From positions 1 to 36,846 of the forward strand of contig CAMWLJ010000029.1 of NCBI GenBank assembly GCA_947175055.1: a stretch of DNA of 36,846 nt, in the 5' to 3' direction. This document shows positions 29,138 through 36,763 of this stretch, one piece after another. The translations under genes were made by a program, and so were the position numbers. Each line of letters starts with the position of its first letter. Position 1 is the first letter of the stretch. The notes beneath the pieces are model-generated. The model was not told the DNA's origin, did no database searches, and worked only from the letters and a program-made list of their open reading frames with translations. This stretch comes from an uncultured Lachnospiraceae bacterium (GTDB taxonomy: Bacteria; Bacillota; Clostridia; Lachnospirales; Lachnospiraceae).

Positions 29138-31786
29138 ATGGCAAGAATAACAGGAGATGCAGGCATGATACGATATAAGATCACAAAGCTGGCGTGTGCT
29201 GCCGGTGTGTTGTTTGCTGTGTTATTGACGGGCTGCGCCGGTAATGGAGAAACCGCTGTAAGTGAGAAGCAGGACGGCATACAGGAGCAGGCAGATGCGA
29301 CGATCGGACAGGAGAATACAGGGGACGGACTGACGATCACCAATTATCATTTCCTGATCTCCGATGCGTTCCTGGAAGCTTTTCATGAGAAATATCCGGA
29401 TGTGGAGCTGGAGATCACCAGTTATGCCGGTGCAAACGGCAGCGGGTATGCGCAGTACTCTCTGGAACATGGAGATATTCCGGATATCTATATTTCTACC
29501 CAAAATTTCAGCAAGGAATCCCAGCAGAAATACCTTCTGGATCTGTCCAATTATGATTTTGTCAATGAGTATTCGGAAAACCTGTTGGCAGCGCAGGATG
29601 TGAACGGTGCGATTTATCTGCTGCCCTGTGGTTATCAGATCATCGGCATCAACTATAATAAGACGATTCTGGAAGAACACGGATGGAAGGTGCCTAAAGA
29701 TTTTCAGGAGCTTGTAGCGTTGGCGGAGCAGATCGAGGCGTCCGGCCTACAGACGATGGGGAACGGTATGAATCTGGACGGTTATAGTTTCAGCTATTTT
29801 TTCAATCTGGGGAATACGGTATATTTCAGTACGCCGGAAGGGGCAGAATGGAAAGAAGGATTTCCGAAAGGAGAGAAAAAGGCGGCTGGCAATGTGGGAT
29901 TGAAAGAGACGGCAGACTACTTTAATAAGTGGGTGAATGCGGGGCTGATTACACAAGAGAATATGGATCGGGTGCGGTTCATGGAAGGAGACAGTGTCTT
30001 CTATCTGGGGCTGGGTATCAACGAGTATGAATGGACGACGGAGGAGGGTAAGACCTATGAATTCGGCATCATGCCCTGGTTGGGGGAGGATGCCGCCGAT
30101 AACATGCTGACCAGAAGCGTCTCCAAATATGTAGGGCTTAACCGGTCACTGGCGGAACCAGGGAATGAGAAGAAGCTGGAAGCGGCATTACAGTTTATGG
30201 AATTTCTTTCGACTTTAGAAGGGCAGCAGGCGCTGTTGGCCAATGTTAACGATATTCCGACCCTGCATGACAATGCGATCGTGGAGGGCAGCCCATACTG
30301 GGAAATCGTGGATATGATATCCGGTGGCAGGACGGTTCCCCTCGTCTATGTGGGCTGGGAGAAGCAGCTCATTCCCATCTCACAGGAGATCCGGCGTCTG
30401 ATAAACGGTGAAACAGATGCGGCAGGAATGCTGGCCGGCTTTGACAGCGTCAATGAGAGTCTGCTTTCCGGGACTTCTGATGATGTGTATGGGACGGCGA
30501 CGCAGACATTATCGCTGGAAAAGACTGCAGAGTTGGTGGCGTCAGCGGAAGGTATAGCGGTGGGGGCAGACTGTGCCCTGATCTCTCTGAATGGAAGGAA
30601 CAGCAGCCAGTGGGGAAACAGATACGGGTTGGGCTGGTATCTATATGAGGGAGAGATTGATTCCGGTATGGTCAATATGATACGGCCAGCTTCTTCATCC
30701 ATCTCTGTCCTGGAGCTGACTGGAGCGCAGATCAAGACGATGCGGGATGCGGGTTTTGATGCGGATGACAGTGGACAGCCCTATGAATATCGTTTGTTTA
30801 CCGCAGACGGCATGAGTCTGGAAGATGGCACAGTGTATAGACTGGCAGTGTCTTCGGGAGAACTGACGAAAGAGCAGCAGGAACGGGCAGTGAAGACGGA
30901 GATTTCTCCGGCACAGGCAATTCAGGACTATGTGAGAATGCTGGAGACGGTCAGCGAAGACAATATTAGCTGGGATGCGGATCTTATGTTGCAGAACCGG
31001 CAGAATCCGGATAAGGATATGTCTGGCCGTCAGGAAGAGGCCGAACAGGGGCATGATAAGAAAGAGCCGCCGGCAGGATGGGAGCTTACGCTTACCTCAG
31101 AGGATTGGGGGCTGGGATTCGGGGAAGCAGGGATGCCGCCGACAGGAAACGCCTCGGCACAGGATCTGGCTTGGTACGATGCCTATTATGTAGGTGAGGA
31201 CGGGGAGAAAGTGATCTATCTCACGTTTGATTGTGGTTATGAGAACGGCAATACGGAACCGATTTTGGATGCACTGAAAAAGCATGATGTGCAGGCTACA
31301 TTTTTTGTGGTAGGGCATTATCTGGAGTCGGCGCCTGATCTGGTGAAACGTATGGTCAAAGAAGGTCACACGGTTGGAAATCACACGTATCATCATCCGG
31401 ATATGTCTGCGATCTCCGATCAGACGACCTTCCGGGAGGAGATGGAAGCTGTGGCGACTCTATTTCAAGAGGTAACAGGTACGGAACTGTCGCCTTACTA
31501 TCGACCGCCTCAAGGTAAGTGCAATGTAGATAATCTGAAGATGGCACAGGCACTGGGTTATCGGACGATCTTCTGGAGTCTCGCCTATGTGGATTGGGAT
31601 ACGGACAAGCAGCCTAGCCATGAGGAAGCCTTTGACAAGCTGACCACGCGGGTGCATCCTGGAGCCGTTGTGCTGCTGCATAATACTTCGCAGACGAACG
31701 GGGAGATTCTGGATGAACTGTTGACGAAGTGGGAAAAGATGGGGTATACATTCCGGCCGCTTTCCGACTTGACGGGAGCCGGTTGA
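29138..31786 (+). CDS. Fusion lipoprotein: solute-binding domain, 5'-nucleotidase C-terminal-like domain, PdaA-like polysaccharide deacetylase
   Basis: An 882-residue surface lipoprotein; ATG 29138 has GGAGG five bases upstream. The lipobox is LLTGC (Cys about 33). Residues about 55-440 are an extracellular solute-binding domain (YAQYSLEHGDIPDIYISTQN; DVNGAIYLLPCGYQIIGINY; LEFLSTLEGQQAL-like end). About 465-610 resemble a 5'-nucleotidase C-terminal domain (ADCALISLNGRNSSQWG; SISVLELTGAQIKTMRDAGF; LEDGTVYRLAVSSGEL). After an acidic linker, about 690-875 is a NodB deacetylase of the PdaA type: VIYLTFDCGYENG, HTVGNHTYHHPD, YYRPPQGKCN, AYVDWD and HPGAVVLLHN. No ABC permease is nearby. Predicted to bind a ligand and deacetylate peptidoglycan or another glycan at the cell surface. 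Co-transcribed with the kinase upstream. Confidence 0.85.
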   Translation: MARITGDAGMIRYKITKLACAAGVLFAVLLTGCAGNGETAVSEKQDGIQEQADATIGQENTGDGLTITNYHFLISDAFLEAFHEKYPDVELEITSYAGANGSGYAQYSLEHGDIPDIYISTQNFSKESQQKYLLDLSNYDFVNEYSENLLAAQDVNGAIYLLPCGYQIIGINYNKTILEEHGWKVPKDFQELVALAEQIEASGLQTMGNGMNLDGYSFSYFFNLGNTVYFSTPEGAEWKEGFPKGEKKAAGNVGLKETADYFNKWVNAGLITQENMDRVRFMEGDSVFYLGLGINEYEWTTEEGKTYEFGIMPWLGEDAADNMLTRSVSKYVGLNRSLAEPGNEKKLEAALQFMEFLSTLEGQQALLANVNDIPTLHDNAIVEGSPYWEIVDMISGGRTVPLVYVGWEKQLIPISQEIRRLINGETDAAGMLAGFDSVNESLLSGTSDDVYGTATQTLSLEKTAELVASAEGIAVGADCALISLNGRNSSQWGNRYGLGWYLYEGEIDSGMVNMIRPASSSISVLELTGAQIKTMRDAGFDADDSGQPYEYRLFTADGMSLEDGTVYRLAVSSGELTKEQQERAVKTEISPAQAIQDYVRMLETVSEDNISWDADLMLQNRQNPDKDMSGRQEEAEQGHDKKEPPAGWELTLTSEDWGLGFGEAGMPPTGNASAQDLAWYDAYYVGEDGEKVIYLTFDCGYENGNTEPILDALKKHDVQATFFVVGHYLESAPDLVKRMVKEGHTVGNHTYHHPDMSAISDQTTFREEMEAVATLFQEVTGTELSPYYRPPQGKCNVDNLKMAQALGYRTIFWSLAYVDWDTDKQPSHEEAFDKLTTRVHPGAVVLLHNTSQTNGEILDELLTKWEKMGYTFRPLSDLTGAG

Positions 31787-31812
31787 GACAAAGCAGCGGA
31801 AGGGAGGCTGTT

Positions 31813-32469
31813 ATGCACAGGATAGGAATCATATCAGATACCCACGGACTTCTGCGCCCGGAGGTGGAGAAGACTCTGCGGGGCTGTGAAAGGATCCTGC
31901 ACGGCGGAGATATCAACAGTCCTGAGATTCTGCAGGCTCTGCAGGAAATCGCCCCGACTTTTGCGGTGCGTGGCAATAATGATAAGGATTGGGCGGCGGA
32001 TCTGCCGGAAACGCTGTCATTTGAGCTGTATGGTGTCCGATTTTTCATGGTACACAATAAGAAACATATCCCGAAAGACAAAGAGGGTATGGATATCATT
32101 ATATATGGACATTCTCACAAGTATGAGCAGAAGAGGAACGATGGTCTGCTGCTGTTAAATCCTGGCAGCTGCGGGCCCAGAAGATTTACCCAGCCTATCA
32201 CCTTTGCCGTGTTGGAGATCGGAGAGGGGGGATCACTTCGGGTAGAAAAGATAGAGATTGCTCATCAGATGAAGGAAACGGGCAATAATGGGCAAAATAT
32301 GAAGAAAGTGGTGCAGACAGTGATGCGGGATACGGATAGGGGAATCTCCGTTATAGAGATCGCCGCCCGGCATAGCATCGATGAAGAGCTGGTAAGGCAG
32401 ATCTGCAGACTGTATCTGACCCATCCGGGAGTCAGCGCGGATGGGATCCTGGGGAAGATGGGATTGTGA
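31813..32469 (+). CDS. YfcE-type metallophosphoesterase with C-terminal extension
   Basis: A 218-residue calcineurin-like phosphoesterase. ATG 31813 follows GGGAGG (31801-31806); an upstream reading from 31729 lies inside the previous gene. Metal-binding motifs are [16 protein letters not shown] (D-x-H), [13 protein letters not shown] (GD), [15 protein letters not shown] (GNxD), [11 protein letters not shown] (GHSH) and [11 protein letters not shown]. YfcE/MJ0936-like enzymes hydrolyse phosphodiesters. After the usual ~155-residue core comes an extension of about 60 residues ([38 protein letters not shown]) with helix-turn-helix-like character. Probably in one operon with the gene before (26-base gap) and peptidase T after it. 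Confidence 0.87.
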   Translation: MHRIGIISDTHGLLRPEVEKTLRGCERILHGGDINSPEILQALQEIAPTFAVRGNNDKDWAADLPETLSFELYGVRFFMVHNKKHIPKDKEGMDIIIYGHSHKYEQKRNDGLLLLNPGSCGPRRFTQPITFAVLEIGEGGSLRVEKIEIAHQMKETGNNGQNMKKVVQTVMRDTDRGISVIEIAARHSIDEELVRQICRLYLTHPGVSADGILGKMGL

Positions 32470-32527
32470 CAGTATGCGGCGTCTGAAGGGGAACTATAAA
32501 ATAAAACGCTTCGGCATGGAGGTAAAA

Positions 32528-33748
32528 ATGGAAAGAGTAATAGAAAAATTTCTGACGTATGTAAAGATTGACACGGAGTCTTCGGAGGGTAGTACAACTA
32601 TGCCCTCTACCATGAAGCAGCACGATCTGGCGGCGCTTCTGGAGAAAGAACTTAGGGAAATGGGGGCAGAGGAAATCACATACGACAAAGAGCACTGTTA
32701 TGTGTATGCATCGATTCCGGCATCCGTGGGGCAGGAGGATGCTCCTGTCATGGGATTTATCGCTCATATGGATACATCACCGGCTGTGACCGGCGCGGGG
32801 GTAAAACCGCGGATCATAGAAGACTATGACGGAGAGGATATCGTACTGCATGCGGAGAAACAAGTGGTGATGCGGGTGGCTGATTTCCCGGAGCTGGCAT
32901 CTTATAAAGGTAAACGGATGATCGTGACTGACGGTACCACACTGCTCGGCGCAGACGATAAAGCAGGCGTGGCGGAGATTATGGCGATGGCAGAGTATCT
33001 GTTGCAGCATCCGGAGATCTCCCATGGCAAGATAAGGGTCGGATTTACGCCGGATGAAGAGGTGGGAGCCGGTGCAGATCATTTTGACGTGAAGCTTTTC
33101 GGTGCAGACTATGCCTATACGGTGGACGGCGGCAGGCTGGGTGAGCTGGAATATGAGAATTTCAATGCGGCAGGAGCGAGGCTGACTGTACGCGGAAGAA
33201 GTGTGCACCCCGGCTCGGCCAAGGATAAGATGCGCAATGCCATCCTGATGGCACAGGAATTTCAGTCCATGCTTCCGGTGGCGGAAAATCCCATGTATAC
33301 CAGCGGTTATGAGGGCTTCTATCATCTGGATTCTCTGCAGGGCACAGTGGAGGAAGCGACGGCGGACTATATCATCCGGGATCATGACAGGCAGAAGTTC
33401 GAGCAGAAGAAAGAGAATTTCTTGCGGATCGGCAGTTTTTTAAATGAAAAGTACGGTGAGGGGACTTTCCGGATCGACATGAAGGATTCCTACTATAATA
33501 TGAGAGAAGTGCTCGAAGAGCATATGTTTATCGTGGAACAGGCAAAGGCTGCCATGGAACAGCTGGGAGTGGAGCCGATCGTGTCCCCGATCAGAGGCGG
33601 TACGGATGGCAGCAGGCTGTCCTATATGGGACTGCCCTGTCCAAACTTGTGTACAGGCGGCGGAAATGCCCATGGCAAATACGAGTATGCCTGTATCGAT
33701 GAGATGGAGATGATCGTGAGGCTGCTTGTGAAGATCGCGGAGCGGTAA
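32528..33748 (+). CDS. pepT: Peptidase T (tripeptide aminopeptidase)
   Basis: A 406-residue M20-family zinc aminopeptidase that removes the N-terminal residue from tripeptides in the cytosol. ATG 32528 has GGAGG five bases upstream, whereas the longer frame from 32441 overlaps the previous gene. Metal and catalytic motifs: [12 protein letters not shown] (HxD), [20 protein letters not shown] (bridging Asp), [15 protein letters not shown] (catalytic Glu pair), [35 protein letters not shown] and [14 protein letters not shown], all typical of PepT. Full length. It is likely translated from the mRNA of the upstream phosphoesterase and ends before a bidirectional terminator at 33797. Confidence 0.94.
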   Translation: MERVIEKFLTYVKIDTESSEGSTTMPSTMKQHDLAALLEKELREMGAEEITYDKEHCYVYASIPASVGQEDAPVMGFIAHMDTSPAVTGAGVKPRIIEDYDGEDIVLHAEKQVVMRVADFPELASYKGKRMIVTDGTTLLGADDKAGVAEIMAMAEYLLQHPEISHGKIRVGFTPDEEVGAGADHFDVKLFGADYAYTVDGGRLGELEYENFNAAGARLTVRGRSVHPGSAKDKMRNAILMAQEFQSMLPVAENPMYTSGYEGFYHLDSLQGTVEEATADYIIRDHDRQKFEQKKENFLRIGSFLNEKYGEGTFRIDMKDSYYNMREVLEEHMFIVEQAKAAMEQLGVEPIVSPIRGGTDGSRLSYMGLPCPNLCTGGGNAHGKYEYACIDEMEMIVRLLVKIAER

Positions 33749-33796
33749 GAGCGGTTCAAAGAACACACAGAATATATAATGCTTCGTCATATGAGG

Positions 33797-33833
33797 AAAA
33801 AGGACCATATCTTTTCAGGGTATGGTCCTTTTT
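33797..33833. terminator. Bidirectional intrinsic terminator after pepT
   Basis: AAAAAGGACCATA (33797-33809) pairs perfectly with TATGGTCCTTTTT (33821-33833) around an 11-base loop. A runs on the left and T runs on the right make it work in both directions. It separates pepT from the sigma/anti-sigma unit. Confidence 0.85.
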
Positions 33834-33851
33834 GAAAAAATCTTAAGGGAA

Positions 33852-33881
33852 TGAAACTTTTCAAAGGGGCACTCTGTCTAA
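33852..33881 (+). promoter_or_regulatory. ECF-type autoregulatory promoter of the sigma/anti-sigma operon
   Basis: TGAAAC (33852-33857), a 17-base spacer and TGTCTAA (33875-33881) match the ECF promoter form TGAAAC-N16/17-CGTCTA used by SigV/SigW-like factors. It lies 35 bases before the sigma start, so the sigma factor probably activates its own operon. The copy before the paralog at 1395 has the same spacing. Confidence 0.65.
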
Positions 33882-33915
33882 TAGGCACAAACGAAGGGAA
33901 AGGAAGGAAGAGGAT

Positions 33916-34386
33916 ATGCGCAACAGGAAGGAAGCACTGGTCCGGAGTATTCTTTTGGAGAATTATGAGAGTTACTACCGGCTGGCATTCAGCTATGTGC
34001 ATCAGGAAGCAGACGCCATGGATATCGTGCAGGAGGGTGCCTGTAAAGCGATGGCTAAGGCACGCAGCCTGCGGGAGGAAAGATTTGCCGGAACATGGAT
34101 CTATCGGATCATGATCAACACGGCCAAAGACTATCTGAAAAGATACGAGAAAGAACGAGAGATACTGCGGGAAGATATGATCGCTTCGCCGGAGCAAGGA
34201 GAAGTGGATCCAGAACTACAAGAGGCCCTCGATCGTCTGTCCGTGCAGGAGAAGACGCTGATCATCCTGCGGTTTTATGAGGATAAGCCATTGTCAGAGA
34301 TCGCGGAGATATTGCAGGAAAATCTGAGTACAGTCAAGAGCCGTCTGTACAGGACGCTGGATAAACTGCGCAGAGAACTTACTTGA
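33916..34386 (+). CDS. ECF-type RNA polymerase sigma factor (SigV-like)
   Basis: A 156-residue sigma-70 factor with regions 2 and 4 only. Region 2 (about 10-75) shows NYESYYRLAFSYVHQEADAM, DIVQEGACKAM and TWIYRIMINTAKDYLKRYE. Region 4 (about 100-155) has LSVQEKTLIILRFYEDKPLS, IAEILQENLSTVKSRLYRTL. Start ATG 33916 follows GGAAGGAAGAGG. The adjacent RsiV-like anti-sigma gene and TGAAAC-type promoter indicate the SigV system, which in Bacillus and Enterococcus responds to lysozyme and cell-wall attack. It is related to the sigma factor at 1395. Confidence 0.9.
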   Translation: MRNRKEALVRSILLENYESYYRLAFSYVHQEADAMDIVQEGACKAMAKARSLREERFAGTWIYRIMINTAKDYLKRYEKEREILREDMIASPEQGEVDPELQEALDRLSVQEKTLIILRFYEDKPLSEIAEILQENLSTVKSRLYRTLDKLRRELT

Positions 34387-34445
34387 AGAGGGATATGTGA
34401 GAAGATTCGACCAAAAGAGCCAGAAAGGAAAGGGTGTATCAAAGT

Positions 34446-35477
34446 ATGAAACATATGGAAAATCAAGAACATGTAAAAGAGCTGGTAACAGAAGAGATGA
34501 AGGAGTTCACGGAGCTGGAAAAAAGGATTTTGGCAGGCAAGGAGACATATCAGAGGATTCCGGTGCCGGAGGAGATGGAGCAGCGCATCAGACGTGCGAC
34601 AGAAGGTAGTGGTAAGATTCACCGATTCCGCATAGCCGCCGCAGTTGCAGCCGCTGCAGTTGTGTTGGTACTTTTGCCGAACACGGGAGCGGATGTGGCT
34701 TACGCCATGGGAAACTTACCGGTGGTTGGGCGTTTGTTCCAGGCAGTCACATTCCGGGACTATCAGTTTGAGAGTGACCACTATAATGCAGATGTTGAAG
34801 TACCGCAGATTGTGGTGGAAGATATGGCAGAAGAAAGAACGGAGAGCACAACGGCAGAAACCGAGACTGCAGGGAAGGAGAATGATATGGCAGCGGCTGA
34901 GACGGAGGAGAAGGAAACGGAAACGGCAGAAGAATCTCAGGGGCTGCAGGAAACAGTAGAGCAGGTCAATTTTGATATTGATCAAGTGACAGATCGACTG
35001 ATCGAGGAATTTAAGGAATCCGCGCAGATGGAAGAGGGGTATGGGACATTGGAGATCCATCATGAGACCGTAACGGATAATGAGAAGTATTTCACACTGA
35101 AGCTGTCGGTCTTTCAGGCGGCAGCCAGCGGGGCACAATCCTATAGATTCTATACGATCGACAAACAGAGCGGGCAGCAGGTACAGCTTAGGGATCTTTT
35201 TCAGGAAAACAGTGACTATCAGGAAGTGATGAGCGAGGACATCCGCACCCAGATGAGGGCTTTGATGGCGGAAGACGAGATGAATATGTACTGGGTGGAC
35301 AGTGAAGATATGCCGGAACTGAATTGGCAGGGCTTAAGGGAAGACCAGAACTTCTATTTCGATGCGGATGGAAATATCGTGATCGTCTTTGACGAGTATG
35401 AGGTGGCACCGGGATATATGGGCGCGCAGGAGTTCACGGTGGAGAAAGCGGTATTTGAAGGAATGTTGAAGGGGTGA
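34446..35477 (+). CDS. RsiV-like anti-sigma factor with DUF3298 extracytoplasmic domain
   Basis: A 343-residue single-pass membrane protein. ATG 34446 or GTG 34434 may start it; AAAGGAAAGG lies at 34424-34433. The cytosolic N-terminus (about 1-60, YQRIPVPEEMEQRIRRATEG) should bind the sigma factor. One helix follows (AAAVAAAAVVLVLLP, about 62-78), then an acidic Glu/Thr-rich linker of about 70 residues and a DUF3298/RsiV domain (about 180-340; GTLEIHHETVTDNEKYFTLK; FYTIDKQSGQQVQLRDLF; NIVIVFDEYEVAPGYMGAQE). In RsiV proteins this domain binds lysozyme, which triggers signal-peptidase and site-2 cleavage and frees the sigma factor. The gene is intact, unlike its relative at 1877. Confidence 0.87.
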   Translation: MKHMENQEHVKELVTEEMKEFTELEKRILAGKETYQRIPVPEEMEQRIRRATEGSGKIHRFRIAAAVAAAAVVLVLLPNTGADVAYAMGNLPVVGRLFQAVTFRDYQFESDHYNADVEVPQIVVEDMAEERTESTTAETETAGKENDMAAAETEEKETETAEESQGLQETVEQVNFDIDQVTDRLIEEFKESAQMEEGYGTLEIHHETVTDNEKYFTLKLSVFQAAASGAQSYRFYTIDKQSGQQVQLRDLFQENSDYQEVMSEDIRTQMRALMAEDEMNMYWVDSEDMPELNWQGLREDQNFYFDADGNIVIVFDEYEVAPGYMGAQEFTVEKAVFEGMLKG

Positions 35478-35491
35478 ATGAGCCTTTATAG

Positions 35492-35789
35492 GAGAAGTGT
35501 ATCAAGGCTGATACAGACGGTAGGTATGCAAGGCTTCCCGGTGAAAGATTTAAGAGTTTGCAGGAGGAAAGTTATGAAAAGATGAAATATGGTGCAACTG
35601 CGGAGCAGGATGGACGAAGGCATGGGTGGTTTTTAAGATGGCGAAGGGTGTCTGGACGAAAGAATCACCGACGGAGTTATTGACGCAAACACTCCATTCT
35701 ATTCTTTGGGAGAGGTCGGGGCTTATTTTGCAATAGAAATCAAGGAGGAGTTGCCAAATGAAATACAAAGTAAAAGTAACCGTAATTGA
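35492..35789 (+). pseudogene. Frameshifted remnant of an unidentified protein
   Basis: From 35492 one frame reads ADTDGRYARLPGERFKSLQE then ESYEKMKYGATAEQDGRRHG and fails at a stop at 35681. From 35637 another frame continues in a protein-like way (EGCLDERITDGVIDANTPFY, then SLGEVGAYFAIEIKEELPNE) to 35789. The complementary openness suggests one gene with a frameshift near 35630 and no good start. I do not recognise the family. It overlaps the start of the next gene, whose AAGGAGG is inside it. Confidence 0.35.
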
Positions 35790-36168
35790 CAAAAAATTAT
35801 ATCCCGAATTGCAACAACAGTTTTGTGCAAACCCTTATGTGGGGGCTTGCCCTTCTTATAATATTGGGGACGAATTTATTTTTGAGCGTGATGAAAGTAA
35901 AGACAGTTTTTGGAATATGGGAATTAACACTTTGACTAAAACAAACGCAAGTGCCAATTTAATTGCGGGAGGTCCAAATATGCCACATTGTTCTGAAGCG
36001 TGGGATGCTATTTCCCGATATATTTATGCAGGATTACAAGGTGGTTCTATTATGCGAGGTTGGATGAAAGAAGAAAATACAATGATAGCTTGCTGTTCAG
36101 ACGGTACACGACCAGTTATTTTTAAAATTGAAAGAATTGATATAGATGAGAACACAGATATTATATAA
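35758..36168 (+). CDS. TIGR04076 family protein
   Basis: A 136-residue cytosolic protein of the TIGR04076 family: N-terminal KYKVKVTVIDKKLYPELQQQ, CPSYNIGDEFIFERD, then the highly conserved MPHCSEAWDAISRYIYAGLQ, followed by GGSIMRGWM and CCSDGTRPVIFKIERID. The function of the family is unknown; conserved Cys and His suggest a metal or thiol role. Start ATG 35758 follows AAGGAGG (35742-35748). Base composition and codon use (AAA, ATT, TTA, GAT) are markedly more AT-rich than the genes to the left, consistent with a separate origin. Confidence 0.87.
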   Translation: MKYKVKVTVIDKKLYPELQQQFCANPYVGACPSYNIGDEFIFERDESKDSFWNMGINTLTKTNASANLIAGGPNMPHCSEAWDAISRYIYAGLQGGSIMRGWMKEENTMIACCSDGTRPVIFKIERIDIDENTDII

Positions 36169-36510
36169 ACTTTGTTATTTATAAATTGCAAAACCAGTCA
36201 AGCCAGTTAACGATAGAATGAACAGGCTCCCCCCCTTTTGTCCTCTCTGCCGGAGTACGGCGTGGCATGCCTCCACAAATGGGGATGGACATTCAAGAGG
36301 ACATCCGGGCATTTCTCTCTTGCTGGAGGAAGACGGTGTGACTACAGCAGATTCTTCCTCTGCTTTATTGTAGTCTGTCCGTAAAAAGTAACCTGCTTTC
36401 AATCAGTTTGCCAACTCCCGTATATTTTGTGTTACAATATTTTATGTGATTTTGCTTCCCTTAAAAATCATCAGATCACAATCGGAATTTGATAAAGGAG
36501 CATGATAAAT
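36169..36510 (+). other. Intergenic stretch with a candidate promoter for the DUF6199-like gene
   Basis: No convincing gene is seen on either strand; a 75-codon leftward frame (36175-36402) has no recognisable family or ribosome site. The GC-richer middle (36220-36340) differs from its AT-rich surroundings and may be a gene relic. Near the right end an extended -10, TGT-TACAAT (36430-36438), with TTGCCA 19 bases before it (36408-36413), could drive the next gene. Confidence 0.4.
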
Positions 36511-36723
36511 ATGTTATGGTGTATTTGTGGAGGAATCATTTTTTTTGCATTAGGTATTTTTATTTTTTTGAAGCCGGATTTGATATGGAAAATAACAGAA
36601 GAATGGAAATCTTATAGTGCAGATGAACCCTCTGAGTTGTATATAAAAAGCACAAAGTTTGGAGGTGCTTTATTTACTGTATTTGGAATCATAATAGCAA
36701 TACTTCCGTTTGTTTTAGAGTGA
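36511..36723 (+). CDS. Small two-helix membrane protein, DUF6199-like
   Basis: A 70-residue protein. ATG 36511 is preferred (AAGGAG 36495-36500, ten bases away) to ATG 36502, which is one base from the ribosome site. Two transmembrane helices (CICGGIIFFALGIFIFL and GGALFTVFGIIIAILPFVL) flank a cytosolic or outer loop KPDLIWKITEEWKSYSADEP with SELYIKSTKFGG, the pattern of DUF6199 proteins. Function unknown. AT-rich like the TIGR04076 gene. Confidence 0.72.
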   Translation: MLWCICGGIIFFALGIFIFLKPDLIWKITEEWKSYSADEPSELYIKSTKFGGALFTVFGIIIAILPFVLE

Positions 36724-36726
36724 CAA

Positions 36727-36763
36727 AGTAGAGCAGGTCGATTTTGACATTGATCAAGTGACA
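36727..36763 (+). pseudogene. 37-bp fossil of an rsiV-like gene
   Basis: These 37 bases match 34955-34991 inside the intact rsiV-like gene at 35 of 37 positions. Both differences are synonymous-type G/A and C/T changes or conservative: the read is VEQVDFDIDQVT against VEQVNFDIDQVT. Nothing before or after matches. The match ends exactly where the stop codon of the leftward HxlR gene begins. Confidence 0.6.

Noticed and set aside
36175-36402. 75-codon minus-strand frame
   Set aside because: No ribosome site, no recognised family, composition unlike neighbouring genes; treated as non-coding or relic.
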